This document shows positions 10,511 through 22,711 of a stretch of DNA of 64,000 nucleotides, piece after piece. Source of the stretch: Lantana camara (lineage: Eukaryota > Streptophyta > Magnoliopsida > Lamiales > Verbenaceae); contig CM074855.1 in NCBI GenBank assembly GCA_037501455.1, forward strand, positions 35,807,001-35,871,000, written 5' to 3'. The notes beneath the pieces were generated by a model that was not told the DNA's origin, searched no databases, and saw nothing but the letters and a program-made list of their open reading frames with translations. The translations under genes were made by a program, and so were the position numbers. Each line of letters starts with the position of its first letter. The stretch's first letter is position 1.

Positions 10511-13193
10511 CACTCCCGTTCCACGAACAATTTCATAACGAACTAACATATCTAACATGCAGACACCAAGCAAACTCTCACACAAAGGGAAATGTGCATA
10601 GGGGTAATGTCCTTCCTGGATCCCCTATCCCACATCTCGGTGATCATGCATAGGAGTAATACTCAACGCATGAGTCTCCCATACCCATAACCACCGAGCC
10701 CCAGACAAAACAGAGTCAGAGACTTACCAGAATCCGAGGCAAAACAAGGTCCACGGCTAAGTTCATATCATAGGCATTGGCATAAGGCATATCATCCCAT
10801 AATCATAGCATAGGCATAAGCATAATCACACTCCTAGCATATTCATGTACGGATTCCTAGCATACTCATATCCTAGCATAATCTTATTCTAACATAATCA
10901 TACTCTAGCATAATCATAACCCTAACGTATTCCTAATCCTAGCATAATCATATCTTATACTTTAACATGATCATAACATACCTAGCATAACATGTTCTAA
11001 CGTAAAGCTTAACATACATAATCATATTTCATACCTATTATGTATACATAAGGCTTATTTCAAATGCATATGCATTGAGCACATATCATTAGGATTTAAC
11101 TATAACCTAACCTCATCTTACACCGACGAAATCGGGCAAACGGGGACAAAACCAACTCCTGCCGAGCAACCTCGTCACCAAGGGGATACTCCTCTGAGCA
11201 AGAAAAAAATCAAAGATAACCTTAGACTCAAAATGAACCATATAAACGCTCGGCAAATATATATGGATGCATATGATGCGATGCAAGTCGCAAACGTTCA
11301 AACTTAGATACATCAAACCAATTAACATGTTATCACATCAACAACACACAAATCAAACTCATAGCACATCATATAAACTTATAACACATCATATAATAGC
11401 ATATTAAGAGCATACATGAAGTTAAAACACATAAGGAAGCAAAAGATATAAAGAAGCAACAAAGGATAACATATGGAGCATATAAGTTCATATCTTGCAT
11501 ATATGCATCGAAATTCCATAAACGACTCGTAAAATAAACGTATAGTATGTTAAATAATCACATAATATAACACTTTATGTCATAACACATACATATCCAA
11601 GTTCAAATCACATAAACAAGGCAACAGATGCAAAGAGATATCACATGTAGCACTTAAACACATATCGATTCAAATTACGTTTACACTTGTCAAATGAAGT
11701 CACAAAATTAGAATAGATAAGCAAACATATCGTATAATCACTTATTAACATGTAAAGATCATAATTGGGGTGGGAGAAAATGAATACAATAAAGAACAAA
11801 GCAAGAAACAAACGACGAATCGAAACCGAGAACAAAACAAACAACACCACATGTACATCCACAAAACTGAAGGGGGTAATGGGGGTTACCAATCCCAAAG
11901 AAAAAGGGAGTAACCCCCGTTACTGGGGGTAGTAGATCCAGCCCAAACTCAGCCCCGTTACCTCCACAAGGCCACATCATGGTAACGCCCTTTACCGCGA
12001 CCAACAGCTCCTCCCTCGCGCAACTATGGCTGAAACTCCCCTGCTCCTCCTCTCCAACCAAGAAAAAATGAAGCAACAACAATCAAGGTATCAAAGCAAC
12101 AATAAAACACCACAAAGAACAACACTAAGACGAGCAAGGAATTAAAGAGATCCTCTCAAGCCATTTCTTCAAGTTTTCATGCTAAAAGCTCCAAGTTCAT
12201 CAATGGCATCCACATGAATATTCAACCAACACATAATACAAGCTCATATAAACATAAATGGAGGTCTTTAGATTAGTTTTCATGCTTCAATTCAAGAGAG
12301 AACACAAGGAATCACTCATGCTCTCCAAAATGATATTATAACGTACCTATTCGTCATATATCTTCAAAGCATGCTTAATACTCCATGAAAAGCAGAAAAG
12401 ATACACTTAAAAGAAATCCAAGAAGGTGGAGAGTAAGATTATGGATTACCTTTCGAATTTAAGGCGAATCGGAGGTGTGAGGAGCTTGAAATGGCCAAAA
12501 TGAATAGTGTTTCCTTTCTTCTCTTCTTATCTCGGTTTGGGGCTGAGATTTTTCTTCTTTCTTGTGGTGTTTTCGAAATGGATCTGAGGGAAGGGTTTAG
12601 GTGAGTGAGTGAGGGGAGTGTGAGCCCAAGAATCATTTAATTTGGTCAAGGATTGGTCAAGATATGACTAATTTAGTAAAAGGTGGCAAATCTATCACAC
12701 GGGCTTGGTTCGGGCAAAATTCGGAGGATCAAACGGGTTTCCAAAAATACAAATCCAAGTTCCTTGGCTTCCTTTCTTCATTAAAAGTCCGGCATCACTT
12801 CTAGAATTCGAATCCGAATTCCCGAGCTCAAGTCATGCCTTCCGGAACCCAAGGTGCCCTACAACGAGTTAGGCCCTCGAGTCCCTAACAAATAAAATGG
12901 TTTAAGAACCGTATCAAACGAACTCTAAAATAATGAACAAGCATATAAACAAGTTTATAAATCACATAATTCATGTATAGCAAGTTGTTACAAAAATCGG
13001 AATCGAAAACGGGGCTAAACGGATTAAAAACGAGTTGAAAAAGTTAAAAAACGTTTAAAACTTAAACATACGGCATATTATAATTCTTTAAATATTCAAA
13101 TAAATAAAATAATTGCATACTTAATTAATTAAATGCTCATGTAGCACACTCGTGATGTTCGTACCTGGAAGGCCGAAAAATCGGGATGTTACA
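10511..13193 (-). repeat. 3' LTR of element B (outer end missing)
   Basis: Aligns with 15757-16826 plus 20377-22004, for example the repeated TAGCATAATCATA-rich stretch near 10840-10950 and 16120-16200. It ends GGGATGTTACA at 13193. Open frames at 11113-11328, 11641-12082 and 12439-12636 have counterparts in the other LTR but show no recognisable domains. I treat the LTR as non-coding. Confidence 0.85.
11875..11996. repeat. Dyad-symmetric motifs in the left LTR of element B
   Basis: Imperfect inverted repeats of the form GGTAACsssCGTTACC: 11875-11890 (GGTAATGGGGGTTACC), 11909-11924 (AGTAACCCCCGTTACT) and 11981-11996 (GGTAACGCCCTTTACC). They lie about 1.2-1.3 kb from the U3 start. Confidence 0.75.
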
Positions 13194-13212
13194 AACTACC
13201 CCCCTTAAAAAG
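13194..13212 (-). other. Polypurine tract of element B
   Basis: The minus strand reads a purine-rich run containing AAGGGGGGTAGTT immediately before the LTR start TGTAACATCCC. This is the expected position at the 3' LTR. Confidence 0.75.
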
Positions 13213-13733
13213 GACATGGTCCTCCAAGTCAGCCTGCTCAAGTTAAAACTGCGAGCAACTCTCTCGTATTCACCCAAGTTCGAGGTTCATGACATCCTGA
13301 AGAGGGTTAGCTCAAGAAAGGTCTTCAAACACAAGGGGTTTGATTCTTCAAGTGTTGGTATAGGGCTCCACCAAAACTTGGTTCCGGCTAGGAGCAGCTC
13401 GATTTAACTCGCACGATGAGAGGGTCTAAACGAGATTCAACACCCACCGTTTGGTTAATTTCAAGCTAACTCAAGAGCTCGAAGTTACATGAATGACGTA
13501 GTCACCGTACTTCCACCACTCGCATCTTCTCGCGATTGTTGAATCACCTTGGAAGTTCGGTAGAATCACGACCCTTAACTCACTGTAAAGCTAGATCACT
13601 CGTACGCTCAAAGTTGTCCCTCGGGACCACTAAGCAACAACAAGCACAAGCGCAAGTAATACAAGAAAAGAGAAAGGGCTACACACCAGTAATGAGCACG
13701 TGCACAAAATAGGCAATTAGACAAAAAGGTGGG
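13213..13733 (-). other. Non-coding 3' internal part of element B
   Basis: About 520 bp between the broken protease start and the polypurine tract. No domain is recognisable in any frame. This is where pol would sit in a complete relative, so a large deletion is inferred. Confidence 0.5.
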
Positions 13734-14907
13734 TTACCCCAAAGTCAAACAATGCATGAGATGAGATGCCAATATACCTTGCACCACGACGATGGCATCA
13801 GCCTCGACTTCAACCTCGGCATTAACTTTATCATCAACCTCTATTGCATTGGCCTCGGTATCAACTTCCATAGCATAAGCTTGGGCTTGTTCCGGGGATC
13901 TTGGTGGCATCATATTCAGGGGTATCGGATTCGGATTTGTAGGGCAAAACTTGACCTTGTGTCCCAATTCCACACATCCAAAGCAAGCTCTCAATTTCTT
14001 CCTATAAGTCTCTTCCGTGTGATTCGGTCTTTTGCAATATGAGCATCGAATAGGTGCCGGTGGAGTGGGTATCAGATCCGGAATCGAAAGTTGGGGCTTC
14101 TTGATACCACTGAGAAGCTTTTTGGGGTCGAAGATTTGAGGCTCATCTTGAAATACGCCCCCTCTTTCCCAAACTTGAGCTTAATTCGGACTCTCGCCCC
14201 GGGTGGTGGGTTTGGTGTTCCAAGCGTTGTTGTTGGGCCTCAACTTTAATAGCTTTCCTCGTAGCCTTAGCCCATGTATCCATTGTGACGGCTTGCAAAG
14301 CCCACTGAATATCGTCTCTTAACCCGAGCACAAAATTCCGGGCCTTCAAGGTATTATCATCCGTAATGTGAGAAGCATAGGGAGTAAGCCTCTCAAACTC
14401 AAGGATATAGTCTTCAACTGTCCGGTTTCCTTGTTTGAGGTCTATGAATTCTTGCAATCTTCTCTCCCGTGAGCTTTGAGGGATGTACTAGTCACGAAAC
14501 TCCCTCACGAAGCTCTCCCAATTGAATTCTTCACCATTCCTTTCCGATCGATCCCTTGTTCCCTTCAACCAATTCAAGGTTTGTCCTTGAATATATCGAG
14601 CGGTACATATAGCCTTATCTTGTGAAGAAGCAGGGAAAATCTCCCAAATCCCCGTGATTTCGGTTAACCACTCTTCCGCCTCAATTGCATTACCCCCAAG
14701 CCACTTTGGAGGATCGTTATCCCGGAACTCTTTATAAACCGAATTGACAACTCTTCCTTGTCCTTCACCTTGAGAAATTGGTTGTTGTGGATTTCGTTGA
14801 AGATAATCAAGAAGAGGCTGAACAATACCTTCTACTGTAAGTGGTGGCGGAGGAGCATTCTCGCGATCTCTTCTCCTTGGAGGCATCCTGAAGAAGCACA
14901 AATTCAA
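13734..14907 (-). pseudogene. Element B gag with zinc knuckle and start of protease
   Basis: Capsid/nucleocapsid polyprotein of a gypsy element. The start is probably 14886 (MPPRRRDRE) rather than the upstream 14907. The N-terminal frame to 14488 has EAEEWLTEITGIWEIF and QGQTLNWLKG. After a stop at 14488-14490 the same domain continues (LKQGNRTVEDYILEFERL, near 14440). The zinc knuckle CX2CX4HX4C is read as CFGCVELGHKVKFC near 13985-13945. The protease motif ALFDxGxTH is visible just past 13760 but one base out of frame. The reading frame then ends at 13734 and nothing of RT follows. Confidence 0.85.
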
Positions 14908-15095
14908 GAGAATATCGATGCATGGGGGTTTAATGCATGTTCATGTGAACAATTAATACACTTAAGAGCAAATAATACAATTAAGATCACATAAATCACA
15001 TTAAAGTGAAAGTGAATGCAAACAAACACACATATTCCTAAGCCAAATGACCTAGACAGACAGACACGACATGAGAACCCGGTTTTGCAACCTGG

Positions 15096-15108
15096 GGCTC
15101 TGATACCA
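15096..15108 (-). other. Primer-binding site of element B
   Basis: The minus strand reads TGGTATCAGAGCC, seven bases from the LTR end at 15116. It is identical to the primer site of element A. Confidence 0.9.
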
Positions 15109-18100
15109 CTTTAGATGTAGCACCTCAAGCGTAAGGCACCACATCCCCCGCACTAGAGCCCGACACATGTAACGGAATGGAGCATCCGTACACGCACCAA
15201 GCGCTAGCGAACGGGTGACAAACAAAAGACCCTCCTAAGCTAGGCGGTCTAAACCCTCAAACAGAGCGCGCAAAACATGAACATACAAGAGCGGAAGCAC
15301 TAACGAAACAAACATAGGCATATAGTGAAGTTATACAAAGCTAAAACAAATTAAATACAAACTTGCCTCCACGGCCAAACCTTACAAATACATAATTCGA
15401 ATTACAAAATATTAAGGTAGACAATGCAGAAAATGCTCTAGACAGAATGCAGACCCGACCAAAACTACCAAGGACTCAAAAGACATCAAACTACCTAGCT
15501 CGAACTAACGGACCAGAACCTGCAAACTAAAAACATAAAGAGGGAGGGGTCAGTCACACAGACTGAGTGAGGGGCTACACACGCACACATACATACGTAT
15601 AAGGAGCACAACACATGGCAAAGAGAGGAGTTCATGAACCGGGGTGTGATTTTTACATTCTAAAACTATTTCACCCGTGATACTCGATATAGGGAGTAAA
15701 AGAGTTAGGCCGAAGGCCAAAACCATCAAATTTTACGTAATTGAGAATCCACTTCCATTCCACAAATAATTTCATAATGAACTAACATATCTAACATGCA
15801 CATACCAAGCCAACTCTCATACAGAGGGAAATGTGCATAGGGGTAATATCTTTCCTGGATCCCCTATCCCGCATCCCGGTGATCATGCATAGGAGTAATA
15901 CTCAACGCATGAGTCTCCCTTACCCATAACCACCGATCCCCAGGCAAAACAGAGAGGGTGACTTACCAGAATCTGAGGCAAAACAAGGTCCACGACCAAG
16001 TGCATATCATAGGCATAGGCATATGGCATATCCTCTCATAATCATAGCATAGACATGAGCATAATCACATTCCTAGCGTATTCATGTACAAAGCATAACG
16101 GATTCCTAGCATACTCATATCTTAGCATAATCTTATTCTAACATAATCATACTCTAGCATAATCATAACCCTAGCATATTCCTAATCCTAGCATAATCAT
16201 ATCTTATACTTTAACATGATCATAACATACCTAGCATAATATGTTCTAACGTAAAGCTTAACATACATAATCATATTTCATACCTATTATGTATACATGA
16301 GGCTTATTTCACATGCATACGCATTGGGCACATATCATTAGGGTTTAACTATAACCTAACCTCACCTTACACCGACGAAACCGGGCAAACGGGGACAAAA
16401 CCAACTCCTATGGAGCAACCTCGTCACCAACGGGATACTCCTCTGAACAAGACAAACATCAAAGACAACCTTAGACTCAAAATGAACCATATAAATGCTC
16501 GACAAATATATATGGATGCAAATGATGCGATGCAAGTCACAACCGTTCAAACTTAGATACATCGAACCAATTAACACGTTATCATATCAACAACACACAA
16601 ATCAAACTCATAGCACATCACATAAACTCATAACACATAATATAATAGCATATTAAAATCATATTCGAAGTTAAAACACATAAGGAAGAAAAAGATATAA
16701 AGAAGCAACAAAGGATAACATATGGAGCATATAAGTTCATATCTTGCATATATGCATTGAAATTCCATAAACGACTCGTAAAATAATCACATAGTATGTT
16801 AAATAATCACATAATGTAACACTTTATGTAGCACCCGAGCGCAAGGTACCACATCCCCCGCACCGAGACCCGACCCGAATATGAAATGGACAATCCATAC
16901 CCAAGCTAGATCACGGCGAACGGGGACATACACACTCGCTAAGCTAGGCGGGAGCAAACTATCGCAACCAAAGAGACCATAAAATAGAAATATTACCAAA
17001 GCGAAAGCAACATACATACATCAATAATAGGATAAGCAAAGAGCAACGGGTTCAACTAGCATAGATACCTAATCTCGAAATTCAATAAAATCATAAAGCA
17101 TCAATTCCAGATTGTTTCTACTCTTGTAAGCTTATTTTGAATTCATGATAAATGTAACAATCAATACAAATCTTACAACTTCATACTTAAACAAATCATG
17201 ATTCAATATGCACATGGACAGACTCAGACTTAACCGAACGACTTAATAGACTTGACTTCCCGCCTAGCACTCTAAACCTGCAAAATCACTGAAAACAATC
17301 CGGGTTCAGTCTATACGAGACTGGTGGGTATAAAACGAGGCATAAGTAACATATACAACAATATTTAAACATTCACATGCAAGTTATAATCCCAAATGAG
17401 GTTTTTAGAGCCTTTCCCAAGTGGGTGAAATAGAGAAATGATCAAAAGGGATTATAACGTTCATTTTTCATTAGGTCGTTTGTGGCCCGGCGAGTGGGCG
17501 TGCATTATCTCCAACCAACACCTCGTGTAGTTCATTAAACATTCTTTCTTTCTTTCTTTCATGCATTACATTCTTTTGTGCACATTCATGAACATTTACA
17601 CCTTCTTCCTCCGGGTGATGGCCGGGTGATCGGCCCGAACCATCCATTCATTGACCAAAAGGGGAACATCACTCCCCAGATGGCACTCAGCGTCCATTCC
17701 TCGCTAACTCCTAACGAGGTCCGGTTACGCCGTTCATTGGTGGGACTAGTGTGAGGGATCACCGTCAGCCGATGCCTCCTCGGGTCACCACTCACACTAA
17801 GTCCCTGGGCCCCATTCTGTGCATTCATTCATTCATTCTCCCCAAAACATTTGGTAGGTTCATAAAATAAAGGTTTTACGTTGAAATCATTTACTCTTGA
17901 AAACAACTCTATATACATATAATAGTTTTAGCCGAAATCTTTACACGTTGGGAGTATATAGGGTCATTTATCTAAATAGTAGAGAAACCCACCTGTACGC
18001 CTCTTACCGAACAATACCAAGAAGAAAAGGAGACTCGAAAGTGTACTATAAACCCGACATCTCCGCCCTGGAGAAAACTATGCAAAAGACAACGTAACGT

Positions 18101-18433
18101 ACTCGTGAGACTCAAGACTCCAAATGAACCATATATGACACATGGCATGCAATGAACATGATATGAATGCCTAAAAGATGATATTATGGAATGAACATGT
18201 TCATTTGCACTATTTATGCACTTAAATCATATAAACAAGCCATTCATTCGTTCAAGGAGGCGCTCATATTCATTAAGTTCATAAATTCCACATTTCATAA
18301 CAATTCAATCCACGAATTCAAATAGCGATCAAATCATAATCGGAAATTAGAAAGGAATACGAAATAGGTAACAATTTAATTTCCATAATTCAATTAAATC
18401 AAATAATATTTAATATAATATAAACATATATAT

Positions 18434-18437
<4 letters not shown>

Positions 18438-18477
<40 letters not shown>

Positions 18478-18595
18478 GTACCATTCCAAGGAAATCAATC
18501 ATGCATGCATTTACAATTTAAATACCTAGCGTGCATGGACAATTTAATTTAAAATATTTCATGCAAACTTATTAAACTAAACATACATGCATTCT

Positions 18596-18631
<36 letters not shown>
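18438..18631. repeat. Two (AT)n microsatellites
   Basis: An uninterrupted AT-dinucleotide tract runs at about 18438-18476 and another at about 18599-18631, both within solo LTR C. Such tracts vary readily in length. Confidence 0.95.
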
Positions 18632-18637
<6 letters not shown>

Positions 18638-18797
18638 AATCTACATGCACACGTACATAACAACATGCATGCAAACATAACAATTAAATTAACTTTAAAT
18701 TACATGCATGCAATCATAAATACATGCACTACATGCCTTAGAATTAAACCTATGCACAACCAAAGCAAGAACTCAGCCTAGCTACTGCAATACAGGC

Positions 18798-18842
18798 ACC
18801 CGGCCGGGTAATTTTTCGAACAAAATCTCCCCACCCGGGGAG
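18798..18842. repeat. GC-rich dyads in solo LTR C
   Basis: A perfect palindrome ACCCGGCCGGGT lies at 18798-18809. An inverted repeat CTCCCC-ACCC-GGGGAG follows at 18827-18842. Both are about 1.53-1.57 kb from the U3 start of this LTR. Confidence 0.75.
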
Positions 18843-20672
18843 ATGCATCACAGACGAAATAATGTGCAGCAACCAAGCTTTAACCCCTATTCTAAAAGCA
18901 AAAATACACAGCAGCAAGCAGCAGCAATAAAGGCAATCAATCAGCAGCCAAATGGCACAAAAACTCCCACAAAACAACTAAAAACCGACAGCAATTAGGC
19001 AAGAAAGAAGAGCCGCAGCTGACATCAGCTGTTCAGGCCAAAAACAGGGACTAAACATCATAAAACATAGCAGCAACCTCACGCACACTTCCACCAACAA
19101 CAAGCAACGAATAGGCAGAGTAGCAGCAAATGACAGCAATTTCAGTCTCAAAACATAGCAGCAGCAGTTCAGTCCGTGGGGAAGAAGGAAAAGATCATTT
19201 CATGAAATTTTCTTAACAAATTCGCTAATGATAACTCCTAACTGCTCCATCTACCACATAATACATTACCATAACTGTAAAGAGGGAGTTAAAACAACGA
19301 TATTCATGCTTTGAATCAACCAAATCCATCAAGGAATGAAAGAGATCAACAAATGACACTAAACGTAACTATTTCGTCTCTTCAGCCAAAACCCATGAAA
19401 GCATGCTCAAAATTGGGGATGCATAGCTTAAAATGACACATAGTGAATGTATATCACAACCCCAAGCTTACCTTGTGGATTAATGGAGGTTTGGAAGAGA
19501 TTTGAGCTTGAATCTCCAAGGGTTGGCTTGAGCTACGGGAAAACTGGAGAGCAGGGGCTTTTGGCTGAATTTTCTCTAGGTGTGAGGGTTGGTTCAATTT
19601 GGGGCTGACATGGAGTGTTAGAGGGTTGAGTTAGGGTCCCAAGGAATCAAACCATGGTAAATTTGGTCAAGGTTTGAATGAGATATGACTCTTTTGGTAA
19701 AATGTGGCAGTTTTGACGTCCGTTGCGTTTTTCGGTTGAATTTCGGAGGTTCAAATGATCTTAGAAAAATATGAGGCTAAGTTCATTAAACTCGAATTTT
19801 CGTTACGAGTTCAGCAAAGCTGATGAAACTCGAATCCGAGTTTCCTAGCTCAAGATATCAAATACGGAACCAAGGGTGCGCTAATTGCCCGTTAGCCCCC
19901 GATTTGGTTCCACAATTCAAAATAAATTCGTTACCACGTCAAACAAAGTCGAAAACATAAAACGAGCATATAAACATATTCATAACCCATAAATCTACAA
20001 CATACTAAATTTTCATGAATTTTCGATATCAAATCATATAGGAACGAAGCGCGTTTATGTCATGCAAGAACAATACATTAACAATTCATAACATTTCAAA
20101 CTAAATAAACAAATTTAAATTCTATTTTTAAATTAAAACTAAAGGTCAACGATTAAAAAAAAATTGAATTCAATTAATATAATTAAACAAGATTAATTAA
20201 CATTATAAATTCCACTTTAATGAAATAAAATAAAATAAACTAATAACAATTTATATTAAAATTAAATATTTAAAACACTTATAAACAATTAATCACATGA
20301 TTAAATAATTAATTGCACAATTTATAAACACATACGACATATTAGTATAAATGAAAAACCGGGGCGTTACACTTTATATCATAACACATACATATCCAAG
20401 TTCAAATCACATAACAAGGCAAGAGATGCAAAGAGATATCACACGTTGCACTTAAACGCATATCTATTCAAATTACGTTTACACTTGTCAAATGAAGTCA
20501 CAAAATTAGAATAGATAAGCAAACATATCGTATAATCACTTATTAACATGTAGGGATCATAATTGGGGTGGGAGAAAATGAATACAATCAAGAACAAAGT
20601 AAGAAACGAACGACGAAACAAAACCTAGAACAAAACAGACAACACCACACGTACACCCACAAAATTGAAGGG

Positions 20673-20807
20673 GGTAACGGGGGTTACCAATCCCAAAGCA
20701 AAAAGGGGTAACCCCCATTACTGGAGGCAGCAACTCCAGCCCAAACTCAGTCATGGAGGTAACGGGCGTTACCTCCACAAGGCCACATCGCGGTAATGCC
20801 CGTTACC
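20673..20807. repeat. Dyad-symmetric motifs in the right LTR of element B
   Basis: Counterpart of the cluster at 11875-11996. Copies lie at 20673-20688 (GGTAACGGGGGTTACC), about 20707-20722, 20755-20776 (perfect arms GGAGGTAAC and GTTACCTCC around a GGGC centre) and about 20792-20807 (GGTAATGCCCGTTACC). The arms are better preserved here than in the left LTR. Confidence 0.78.
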
Positions 20808-22004
20808 AAGAGCAGCAGCTCCTCCCTCGCCCAGCTAAGGCTGAAACTCCCCTGCTCCTTCTCCCCAACCAATCAATAATGAAGCAGCAAGAATCAAGGT
20901 AGCAAAGCAACAATAAAATACCACAAAAAACAACACTAAGACGAGCAAGGAAGTAAAGAGATCCTCTCAAGCCATTTCTTCAAGTTTTCATGCTAAAAGC
21001 TCCAAGTTCATCAATGGCATCTACATGAATATTCAACCAACACATAATACAAGCTCATATAAACATAAATGGAGGTCTTTGGATCATTTTCATGCTTCAA
21101 TTTAAGAGAAAACACAAGGAATCACTCATGCTCTCCAAAATGATATTATAACCTAACTATTCATCATTTATCTTCAAAGCATGCTTAATAGTCCATGAAA
21201 ATCAGAAAAGATTTACCTAAAAGAAAGCCAAGAAGTTGGAGAGTAAGATTATGGACTTACCTTTCGAATTCGAGGCGTATCGGAGGTGTGAGGAGCTTGA
21301 AATGGCCAAAATGAATAGTATTTCCTTCCTTCTCTTCTTATCTCAGTTTGGGGCTGAGATTTTTCTTCTTTCTTGTGGTTTGTTCAAAATAGAGCTTAGG
21401 GTGGGGTGTAGGTGAGTGAGTGAGAGGTGTGTGGGCCCAAGAATCATTTAATTTGGTCAAAGATTGGTCAAGATATGGCTAATTTAGTAAAAGGTGGCAA
21501 ATCTATCACACGGGCTCGGTTCGGGCGAAATTTGGAGGATCAAACGAGCTTAGAAAAATACGAGTCCAAGTTCTTTGGCTTCCTTTCTTTGTTACAAGTC
21601 CGGTATCACTTCCAAAATTCAAATCCGAATCCCCGAGCTCAAGTTATACCTTCCGGAACCCAAGGTGCGCTACAACAAGTTAGGCCCTCGAGTCCCTAAC
21701 AAATAAAACGGTTTAAGAACCGTATCGAACGAACTCTAAAATAATAAATGAGCGTATAAACAAGTTTATAAATCACGTAATTCATGTATAGCAATTTGTT
21801 ACAAAAATCAGAATCGAAAACGAGGTTAAACGGATTAAAAACGAGTTGAAAAAGTTCAAAAACGTTTAAAACTTAAACATACGGCATATTATAATTCTTT
21901 AAATATTCAAATAAATCAAATAATTGCATACTTAATTAATTAAATACGTATTTAGCACACTCGTGATGTTCGTACCTGGAAGGCTGAAAAATCAAGATGT
22001 TACA

Positions 22005-22127
22005 TCTTAATATCTTCCGTGCCAGTGTGTTCCATCCTAAATGATTTCCACAACTTCCCTCATGGAGCTCTCGAATGATGTGCTCACTTTCATCTTTGGA
22101 GAGACACCTTAGCAATGGTTTGGTCAA
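22005..22127 (-). pseudogene. Element D integrase, N-terminal fragment
   Basis: Reads MTKPLLRCLSKDE, then IIRELHEGSCGNHLGWNTLA, ending LARKILR at 22005. This is the region leading into the HHCC zinc domain of Tat-type integrases. The sequence stops exactly where element B's LTR begins (minus strand TGTAACATC). Confidence 0.85.
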
Positions 22128-22705
22128 TGACTTCTTGTATTCGCGGGTAGTGCTTGTTTACTGTGTTGACGCACCGCTTCCCTGCTATTCGTAGGTAGTG
22201 CTCCTCCTGCTAGGTAGTCTAATACATCCTGTCTCCAGTCAAGAGTGTCCCGCGTCTGCAGCACCCCATGCTCTTCGCCAGATCTCGAGCTTGTCAGGAC
22301 CGTAATTCTTCTGGAGTGAAAGTTTTCTAAAGAGCTTGCTAACTTCGCTAGGTGGTCAGCTTTGGAGTTCTCCTTCCGAGGTATTTGGTGCAGCTCGAAT
22401 GAGGACAATCCTCTTTGGATCTCTTTAATCGTCTTCAGATATTCCACCATCCGCTCCTCCTTGGCTTCGTACTTGCCCTCTACTTGGCACGCCACCAATT
22501 GTGAGTCTAAATAAACTATTAAGCTCTTGGCTCCCGCCTTGATAGCTAGCTTCATTCCTGTGATAAGCGCCTCGTACTCGACCTCGTTATTAGATGCTTT
22601 GAAGCTGAAACAGGTACCATACTCGAATTCATCCCCCTTCGGGCTGGTGAGGACCACCCCTACTCCATTTCCTATGCAGGTAGCAGAACCATCTACACGC
22701 AGCAG
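22124..22705 (-). pseudogene. Element D additional (archaeal-type) RNase H
   Basis: A second RNase H domain, characteristic of Tat-lineage gypsy elements. Visible residues: Asp in LLRVDGSA near 22690, Glu in NNEVEYEALI, Asp in VYLDSQLVACQ, and the C-terminal ENSKADHLAKLAS. The catalytic residues are all present. It is in frame with the preceding RT/RNase H segment apart from a stop near 22710. After this domain the frame shifts before the integrase fragment. Confidence 0.85.
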
Positions 22706-22711
22706 CCAGGG

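Larger units (their letters stand above)
16827..20371 (-). mobile_element. Solo LTR C (3.5 kb) in the LTR of element B
   Basis: Begins TGTAGCACCCGAG at 16827 and ends GGGGCGTTACA at 20371. It is flanked by a perfect 5-bp duplication CTTTA (16822-16826 and 20372-20376). No primer site, polypurine tract or coding domain lies inside, so it is a solo LTR left by LTR-LTR recombination. Its terminal sequence is close to element A's LTRs. It contains two (AT)n tracts and GC-rich dyads at 18798-18842. Confidence 0.92.
10511..22004 (-). mobile_element. Gypsy-type retrotransposon B, gag-only, with very long LTRs
   Basis: Minus-strand element with 3' LTR remnant 10511-13193, polypurine tract 13194-13212, gag 13734-14907, primer site 15096-15108 and 5' LTR 15116-22004. 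The internal region is only about 1.9 kb: RT, RNase H and integrase are absent, so it could only have moved with proteins from elsewhere. Its right end (TGTTACA, 22004) sits within the integrase of element D. The outer 640 bp of its left LTR are displaced out of the window by element A. Solo LTR C is nested in the right LTR. Confidence 0.85.
15116..22004 (-). repeat. 5' LTR of element B, split by solo LTR C
   Basis: From TGTAGCACCTC (15116) to GATGTTACA (22004). Without the nested LTR and its duplicated CTTTA it is about 3.3 kb. Part 15116-16826 and part 20372-22004 rejoin as ACACTTTAT..CATAACAC, which is exactly how the undisturbed left LTR reads near 11580. No coding domain is seen. Confidence 0.88.

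Noticed and set aside
11641..12082. Overlapping minus-strand frames near the LTR dyads
   Set aside because: Counterparts in the other LTR copy share the same non-coding drift and no domain. They reflect GGTAAC-type repeats read as codons.
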